Of a stretch of 64,000 nucleotides of DNA, positions 59,073-64,000 are shown piece after piece (within the stretch, counting starts at the first letter, position 1; every line of letters begins with the position of its first letter). This stretch comes from Xanthomonas vesicatoria ATCC 35937 (GTDB lineage: Bacteria; Pseudomonadota; Gammaproteobacteria; Xanthomonadales; Xanthomonadaceae). The stretch is taken from the NCBI RefSeq assembly GCF_001908725.1, contig NZ_CP018725.1:4154001-4218000 (forward strand), read 5' to 3'. The translations under genes were made by a program, and so were the position numbers. The notes under the pieces were generated by a model. The model was given only the letters and a program-made list of their open reading frames with translations. It was not told where the DNA came from and made no database searches.

Positions 59073-61763
59073 ATGGCCGAACCTTCTGCAAATCTGCGCG
59101 TCCGCATCAGTGCGGACGTGAACGACATCAAGCAAGGCCTCGCCTTGTTGCGCGGGCAGCTGGCCGACGTACGCAAACAGGCGGGCGAACCGTTGCCTGC
59201 CAATAACGTGATCAATCAGCTAAAGGTCTCCTCCGGGCAGACGCGTCAGGCGATGGCGCAACTGCCAATGCAGTTCACCGACATCGTCACAAGCATCCAG
59301 GGGGGCATGCCGTGGTTCACCGTGCTGGTGCAACAGGGCGGACAGATCAAGGACAGCTTTGGCGGCATCGGTCCAGCGCTGACGGGCGTATCCACTGCGC
59401 TGTTGGGCATGGTCAACCCGCTCTCGATCACCGCCGTCGCCGTGGCTGCCGTCGCGCTGGCGTGGAAGCAGGGTAACGACGAGGGAACTGCGTTTCGTCA
59501 GGCCATGATCTTGGTCGGGGACAGCTCGGGGCGGACTGCCGAGCGCCTAGCCGAAGTGGCCGCGCAGATGGACGACATTTCCGGGGTGACCACCTCCAGC
59601 GCCGCCGCGGCGCTGACCGAGGTGGCCGCCACCGGCAAGTTCACCGCCGAGCAGCTGGAGACGGTGGCGATCGCCGCCGAGACGATGCGCGCCGGTACCG
59701 GCAAGGCGGTGAGTGAGACCATCGCCGAGTTTGCCAAGATCAAGGCCGACCCGGTCGCGGCATTGCTCGAGCTCAACGAGACGATGCACTTCCTGGACCA
59801 GACGCAGCTTGCCAACATCAAGACGCTGGTGGAACAAGGCAACCAGATCCAGGCCGTGGCCGCGGCGTTCAAGATCTATGGCGACACGCTCAAGGATCGT
59901 GCCAGTGATGTGCAGGAAAACCTGGGCTACATGGAGCGCGCTTGGCGCGCAGTGAAGGGGGCTGCGTCCGAGGCGTGGGACACCATGCTGGGTGTGGGCC
60001 GGCAGGAGACACCCACCGCCAAGATCAAACAGCTGCAGTCACACATCGAAGGAATTAACCGCGGCACGGGCGTGTATCAGGGCTTGAGCGATGCCAACCG
60101 CACCAAGCTGGTGGCGCAGTTCCAGCAGCAGATAGCGAACTTGCAGAAGGAGGCCAACAAGAAGCCGGTCAAGGTGATCATGGCCGGCATCTACTCCGAG
60201 GTGGACAGCAAGCAGGAGGATGCGCGCACCAAGTTCCAGGAGCAGGGCACCCAGTACCTGACCAAACAGGCGCAGCTGGAAGAACGCATCAAGGACATGC
60301 GCACCTTGGCCGCGCAGGCCGGCATCACCGACACGAAGGTGCTGCAGCAGCGCGAGCGGGCAATGCGCGACACCGCAGCGGCAGCTGGCGCGAAGGGCGC
60401 CGCAAGCCTTGCAACCTCGGGCCGGTCTGCCGGCTTGCAGGCAATCAAGGACGCGCTGACCACGGAGCAGGCGCAGATCGACACCAGTACCAAGGTGCTG
60501 CAGGCGCAGTACCAAGCGCGCGAGCTGTCGGCCGAGACTTACTACCAACGCATGCGCGAACTGACAGAGCGCGGCACTGCCGCCGAGGCGCAGTCGCTGC
60601 AGAAGCAGGTCGACTACCTCAAGAGCCGCAATGTCACAGGCAAGGATGCCATCGACGTTGGCAAACAGGTGGGGGAAATGGAGGCGCAGCTAGCCAAGGT
60701 GCGCGCCGAGGGCGCGGCGAAGCTTGACGTGCTGGCAGCCGACGAGCGGAAGCTGCGTAAGCAGCGGGAAGACGCGCTGTCGTCCTACACAGCCGCACTC
60801 GATGCCAGCACGGGCGCCCTACGCGAAGAGATGGATGCGATGGTGGCCCGCGTGGGCTCCGGCGATCGTGAGTTCGAGATTCAGCAGCGCCTCAACGAGG
60901 TGTACCGCGAGCAGGCACAGCGATTGACCGAACTGGCTTTGCTCAAGCGGGTCGGCACCATCGACGAACAAACCGCCGCCGCCGAAGAACAGGCGGCACG
61001 CGCCGCGACCGAGCGGCGCGTGCAAGTCATCCGCGAAGGCTACGTGCGCATGGCCGAAGCTCAGGCCGACTGGGGCAGAGGCGCTTCTGCGGCATGGGCC
61101 AACTACCGCGACGGGGCGAGCAACGCAGCTGGCGCGGTGGAGAGTGCCACAACCTCGGCGCTGACCTCGTTCGAGGACATGGTGGTCAAGGCTACGACCA
61201 ACAGCAAAGTCAGCTTCCGGGATATGGCGAACTCGATCATTGCTGACTTTGCGCGAATCACGGTGCGCAAAGGCATCAGCAGCCTATTGGGTGGCGTTTT
61301 TGGCGGTGGCTCCGGTGCTGGCACCGTGCAGCGCGAGGCGATTCCGCTGCAGGGCTGGGACACCGGTGGCTACACCGGGCCGGGTGGCAAGTTCGAGAAA
61401 GCCGGCTTCGTGCACAAAGGCGAGGGCGTGCTGAGTCAGCGAGATATCGCCTCGATCGGCGGGCCGCGCGCGTTCCTGTCGATGCTTGGTGCGATCCGCA
61501 GTGGCCGTGGGTATGCCAGCGGTGGATTGGTAGGCATGGCTGCGATGCCTGCCACGGCTACGGGTGCGCGCGGCTACGACAGGGTGGAGATCAACAATTA
61601 CTCGGGGCAGGAGACGCGGCAGCGCGAGGAGCGCGGGCGGGCTCCCGACGGCAGCGAGCTGCGCAAACTTATCGTGGATGTAGGCGCTGCCGACATCGCC
61701 GGCGGAGGTCGCATGGCTGGTGCGATGAAGAACCGCTTCCCAAATTTGAAGGATGGGCGCTAA
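59073..61763 (+). CDS. Tail tape measure protein
   Basis: The 896-aa protein MAEPSANLRVRISADVNDIKQGLALLRGQL has long coiled-coil stretches (~290-640) and a hydrophobic segment at ~95-130 (SFGGIGPALTGVSTALLGMVNPL), then a Gly-rich C-terminal third, as in lambda gpH. Its length sets the tail: roughly 0.15 nm per residue predicts a tail of about 130 nm. The ATG follows the T-frame stop directly (TAGATG). Confidence 0.92.
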   Translation: MAEPSANLRVRISADVNDIKQGLALLRGQLADVRKQAGEPLPANNVINQLKVSSGQTRQAMAQLPMQFTDIVTSIQGGMPWFTVLVQQGGQIKDSFGGIGPALTGVSTALLGMVNPLSITAVAVAAVALAWKQGNDEGTAFRQAMILVGDSSGRTAERLAEVAAQMDDISGVTTSSAAAALTEVAATGKFTAEQLETVAIAAETMRAGTGKAVSETIAEFAKIKADPVAALLELNETMHFLDQTQLANIKTLVEQGNQIQAVAAAFKIYGDTLKDRASDVQENLGYMERAWRAVKGAASEAWDTMLGVGRQETPTAKIKQLQSHIEGINRGTGVYQGLSDANRTKLVAQFQQQIANLQKEANKKPVKVIMAGIYSEVDSKQEDARTKFQEQGTQYLTKQAQLEERIKDMRTLAAQAGITDTKVLQQRERAMRDTAAAAGAKGAASLATSGRSAGLQAIKDALTTEQAQIDTSTKVLQAQYQARELSAETYYQRMRELTERGTAAEAQSLQKQVDYLKSRNVTGKDAIDVGKQVGEMEAQLAKVRAEGAAKLDVLAADERKLRKQREDALSSYTAALDASTGALREEMDAMVARVGSGDREFEIQQRLNEVYREQAQRLTELALLKRVGTIDEQTAAAEEQAARAATERRVQVIREGYVRMAEAQADWGRGASAAWANYRDGASNAAGAVESATTSALTSFEDMVVKATTNSKVSFRDMANSIIADFARITVRKGISSLLGGVFGGGSGAGTVQREAIPLQGWDTGGYTGPGGKFEKAGFVHKGEGVLSQRDIASIGGPRAFLSMLGAIRSGRGYASGGLVGMAAMPATATGARGYDRVEINNYSGQETRQREERGRAPDGSELRKLIVDVGAADIAGGGRMAGAMKNRFPNLKDGR

Positions 61764-62119
61764 TGGTGGCTCTGCCTGCATACGTCGGCGTCCTGTATGA
61801 CGCTATTCGCGAGCGACCAGTGCCGGCAGTCAATCGCACGGAAATGGAGCGCGGTCTTGCGAAGCAAGCGCTGGTCAGCACCCGACTTGTGATGAATCTT
61901 CCGCTGTCCTTCGACTTCGCCAACTTGGATGATGCCGAAGCATTCTTGGACTGGTACTGCGATGAGATAAAAGTGGTCGGCGAGTTCACCATGCCGCACC
62001 CACGCAGTGGCAAGCAGATCACAGCGCGATTTGTTAGTGGGGACATCGGCGAACTACGTCCAGTTGAAGGCGTCGAACGGCCTTGGCAATGCGACGTGCT
62101 GATCGAGTACCTGCGATGA
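61763..62119 (+). CDS. Minor tail protein (gpM-like position)
   Basis: The 118-aa product MVALPAYVGVLYDAIRERPVPAVNRTEMERG lies directly after the tape measure (1-bp overlap) where lambda has gpM. The beta-rich C-terminus ends VLIEYLR. It overlaps the next gene by 4 bp. Family inferred from place. Confidence 0.6.
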   Translation: MVALPAYVGVLYDAIRERPVPAVNRTEMERGLAKQALVSTRLVMNLPLSFDFANLDDAEAFLDWYCDEIKVVGEFTMPHPRSGKQITARFVSGDIGELRPVEGVERPWQCDVLIEYLR

Positions 62120-62577
62120 GCACCTTCATGGAGCGCCGCCAGCGCGTGACCGACACGGACGGCCCGCTTGAGCTGCTGGAGATGACGGCGCCATCGTTTG
62201 GCGCGGTCCTGCGCATCGCCAACGACACGCAGGATTGGGTGAGCAACGGGAACACCTACATCGGATATCCGTTTCGCTTTACACCGCCAACGGATGCGGC
62301 AGGGCAGACGCCTCGTGCGCAGCTTGAGGTAGACAACGTTGGGCGCGGCATCACCGAAGACCTTGAGCGCATGCAGCCGAACGAGACGGTGATGTGCCGT
62401 GTCCTGATTACGGACCGCGCGCAGCCAGACGTGATCGCGCGGCGGTTCTACCTGCCGCTGACGCAGGTGCGCGCAGCTGGCCCGCTGATCACCGCGCAAA
62501 TCGGAGTCGACTTCTTCATGCGCCAGCAGGCGGTGAAGCTACGCGCGAACCCGCACGTGCTACCTGGGATCTTCTGA
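62116..62577 (+). CDS. DUF1833-type minor tail protein (gpL-like position)
   Basis: The 153-aa product contains LLEMTAPSFGAVLRIANDTQDW and YIGYPFRFTPP, features of the DUF1833 tail family. It precedes the NlpC gene (TGATG junction). The ATG at 62116 is favoured by the 4-bp overlap. Confidence 0.75.
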   Translation: MSTFMERRQRVTDTDGPLELLEMTAPSFGAVLRIANDTQDWVSNGNTYIGYPFRFTPPTDAAGQTPRAQLEVDNVGRGITEDLERMQPNETVMCRVLITDRAQPDVIARRFYLPLTQVRAAGPLITAQIGVDFFMRQQAVKLRANPHVLPGIF

Positions 62578-62969
62578 TGCGGGCGCGTGAGGTTGAGCGT
62601 TTCCTCAACATCCCATACGACGCAGACACCTACGACTGCGCCGACCTGGTGGCGCAGGTGCAGCGCGAGCTGTTCGGGCGGGAGGTGCAGATGCCGGCGC
62701 GGCGCCCTCGCGGTGCAGAGGGGCAGGTGGTGCTCGGCGAATTGTCTCGCGCGTATGCAGCACCCACGGCCACGCCGGTCGACGGCGACCTGGTGCTGAT
62801 GTTCGACAAGGGGCAGAGCCGGCCCGGACACGTCGGCGTCTTCTTCTACCTGGCCCACGAGGGCTGGGTGCTTCATACAACCAGCGCGCTCGGCAGTAGC
62901 TGGCTGCACCGCGTGCGCGAGCTGCCGGATTACGGCGCAAGGATCGAGGGGTATTACACATGGGTCTGA
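62577..62969 (+). CDS. NlpC/P60-family tail peptidase (gpK-like)
   Basis: The 130-aa product has the NlpC/P60 catalytic Cys21 in DTYDCADLV and His85 in PGHVGVFF. It probably cleaves peptidoglycan stem peptides during DNA entry. In lambda-like tails gpK stands at this place. It overlaps the start of the tip protein. Confidence 0.85.
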   Translation: MRAREVERFLNIPYDADTYDCADLVAQVQRELFGREVQMPARRPRGAEGQVVLGELSRAYAAPTATPVDGDLVLMFDKGQSRPGHVGVFFYLAHEGWVLHTTSALGSSWLHRVRELPDYGARIEGYYTWV

Positions 62970-64000
62970 TGACCACGCCTGCGAGCAAGGGCCAGCTGGT
63001 GCTGACGCCGCACCCGGTCACGCTGGAAGGGCAGCGCCACATTGCAATGGATCTGCAGCCGGGTGAGCGCCTGTGCGATTTCCTGCACCGGCACGTGATC
63101 GACCTGGATCAGAGCGAATGGACAGTGTCGATCGGCGGCCGCGTGGTCCCGCGCCACCTGTGGGCCTACGTCTATCCGAAGGACCGCCAAGTCATCGAGG
63201 TGCGCGGCGCAGTCGGCCGGAATGCACTGTACATCGTTGCGATGGCGGCGTTGATCTATTTCACGGGCGGCGCGGGTGCGACGTGGGCTGCTGGTTTGGG
63301 TACCACTGGCGCTGCTGTGGCCTACACGGCTGCGTTTGTGGTCGGTTCAATCGTCATCAACAAGGTGCTCGGGCCCAAAGTCGAAAGCCCGGCGGGACCA
63401 AGCGCCGCGGGCACCGTCTACAGCTTAGGTGCGCCGCGCAACCGCATGCGCCCCTATGAGCCGCTGGGCCTGCTGTTCGGCCGCACCCGCATCGCGCCCG
63501 ACATCGCCAGCAAGCCCTACACCTGGTATGAGGGCGACGATCAGTACATCGGCATGGTGCTGACGCCGGGTATCGGTGTGGGCCGCGTGGGCACGTTCTC
63601 GAACGCCGACACGCCGCTGTCGAGCTATGAAGGTGTGAGCGTTTACCACTCCGGCTATAGCCAGATGCCGGATGAGACCATTCCGCTATATAGCAACGTC
63701 GATACCACCGACGGTGGCGAGCTGCCGGATACGGCCGACTTCGTCACCCGCACCACCAGCGCCGACACCGTACGTATCCAGATCAACCTGGAATACGTGC
63801 TGGGCGGCGTAGGCACCTCGGGCAAGGCCTACAACGTTTCCGACACCGTGCAGGTGCAGTACGCGCCTGCGGGCACTGGCATCTGGGCCACGCTGGCTAC
63901 GCAGATGTTCACTGGCGACAAGCTGGACGTCAGTAAGCGCGCAACCGTTTCGGCAGATGTGGCCAAGGGCCAGTACGACGTGCGCGTGCGCATCCTGGGT
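62969..64000 (+). CDS. Tail tip / host-specificity protein (gpJ-like), N-terminal part
   Basis: Open from ATG 62969 (TGATG with the upstream stop; a further ATG at 62960 is in frame) to the window edge, 344 codons so far. It begins MTTPASKGQLVLTPHPVTLEG, contains two hydrophobic helices at ~88-125 (IVAMAALIYFTGG, GAAVAYTAAFVVG) fitting the membrane-inserted gpI-like fused segment, and then a beta-rich part from MRPYEPLGLLFGRTRIAPD. The host-binding end lies beyond the window. Confidence 0.8.
   Translation, partial: MTTPASKGQLVLTPHPVTLEGQRHIAMDLQPGERLCDFLHRHVIDLDQSEWTVSIGGRVVPRHLWAYVYPKDRQVIEVRGAVGRNALYIVAMAALIYFTGGAGATWAAGLGTTGAAVAYTAAFVVGSIVINKVLGPKVESPAGPSAAGTVYSLGAPRNRMRPYEPLGLLFGRTRIAPDIASKPYTWYEGDDQYIGMVLTPGIGVGRVGTFSNADTPLSSYEGVSVYHSGYSQMPDETIPLYSNVDTTDGGELPDTADFVTRTTSADTVRIQINLEYVLGGVGTSGKAYNVSDTVQVQYAPAGTGIWATLATQMFTGDKLDVSKRATVSADVAKGQYDVRVRILG

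Larger units (their letters stand above)
28916..64000. mobile_element. Lambda-like (siphovirus) prophage, right end outside the window
   Basis: It has integrase, DUF4224-like gene, repressor/Cro region, primase and VirE ATPase, terminase pair, gpW, portal, capsid, lysis cassette, and tail genes from completion proteins to tape measure, NlpC and tip, in lambda-like order. Structural genes are intact and overlap by 4 bp repeatedly. Cargo not needed for phage growth sits at the left end (ParB/nuclease/methylase), at 36401-38217 (effector cassette) and at 47830-49371 (amidase-like gene). Confidence 0.95.

Noticed and set aside
28916..64000. CRISPR array or TAL-effector repeats in the prophage
   Set aside because: No regularly spaced direct repeats of the right length and no 102-bp TAL repeats were seen.
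28915..64000. Second tRNA-Arg 3' end (attR) inside the window
   Set aside because: No repeat of the T arm/CCA sequence was found by eye after 28915.

Overview
The window reads as chromosome of a plant-pathogenic Xanthomonas. The DNA is GC-rich, the housekeeping genes have the xanthomonad order (folC-SPOR-cvpA-purF and phoB-phoR-ppk-ppx), and a type III effector gene with a HrpX-type (PIP-box) promoter is present. About 28.9 kb of ordinary chromosome is followed by about 35 kb of a lambda-like prophage that runs off the right edge.

Region 1 (1-28.9 kb). Secreted enzymes: a Tat-exported phospholipase C, a frameshifted S46 peptidase and a metzincin-like protease. Core metabolism: folC, cvpA-purF and an NAD-type isocitrate dehydrogenase. 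Envelope: lpxH, a PAP2 phosphatase, a frameshifted glycosyltransferase, an M48 peptidase with a TPR-like tail and a Bax-inhibitor-1 protein. Phosphate control: phoB-phoR-ppk-ppx with a recognisable PHO box. The block ends with tRNA-Pro(TGG) and tRNA-Arg(TCT), the likely prophage attachment site. Two genes (S46 peptidase, glycosyltransferase) are each broken by one missing base in a short homopolymer.

Region 2 (28.9-39.6 kb), prophage left arm. Between tRNA-Arg and the integrase lie a ParB-like protein, a nuclease-like protein and a D12-class adenine methylase, which together look like an undescribed defence or restriction-modification cargo. After the integrase and a DUF4224-like gene come a small membrane protein and a tightly coupled leftward operon of unknown small genes, then the immunity region with a repressor and a divergent Cro-like gene. 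At least five copies of a palindrome ATAGC-N3-GCTAT mark the operators. A 1,817-bp non-autonomous Tn3-type cassette carrying a XopE2-like effector has inserted into a prophage lipoprotein gene. The inverted ends are about 227 bp, the 5-bp target duplication GTGTA is intact, and the interrupted gene can be rebuilt exactly to 131 codons.

Region 3 (39.6-64 kb). Phage regulators, a CHC2/Toprim primase and a VirE-type ATPase are followed by a cluster of GTCCACACC-like iterons. Then come terminase, a Mor-like activator, a leftward secreted amidase-like cargo gene, gpW, portal, a protease-capsid fusion, a lysis cassette (muramidase-like, two holin-like, Rz/Rz1) and tail genes through the tape measure, NlpC/P60 and the start of the tip protein. 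The right attachment site lies outside the window.
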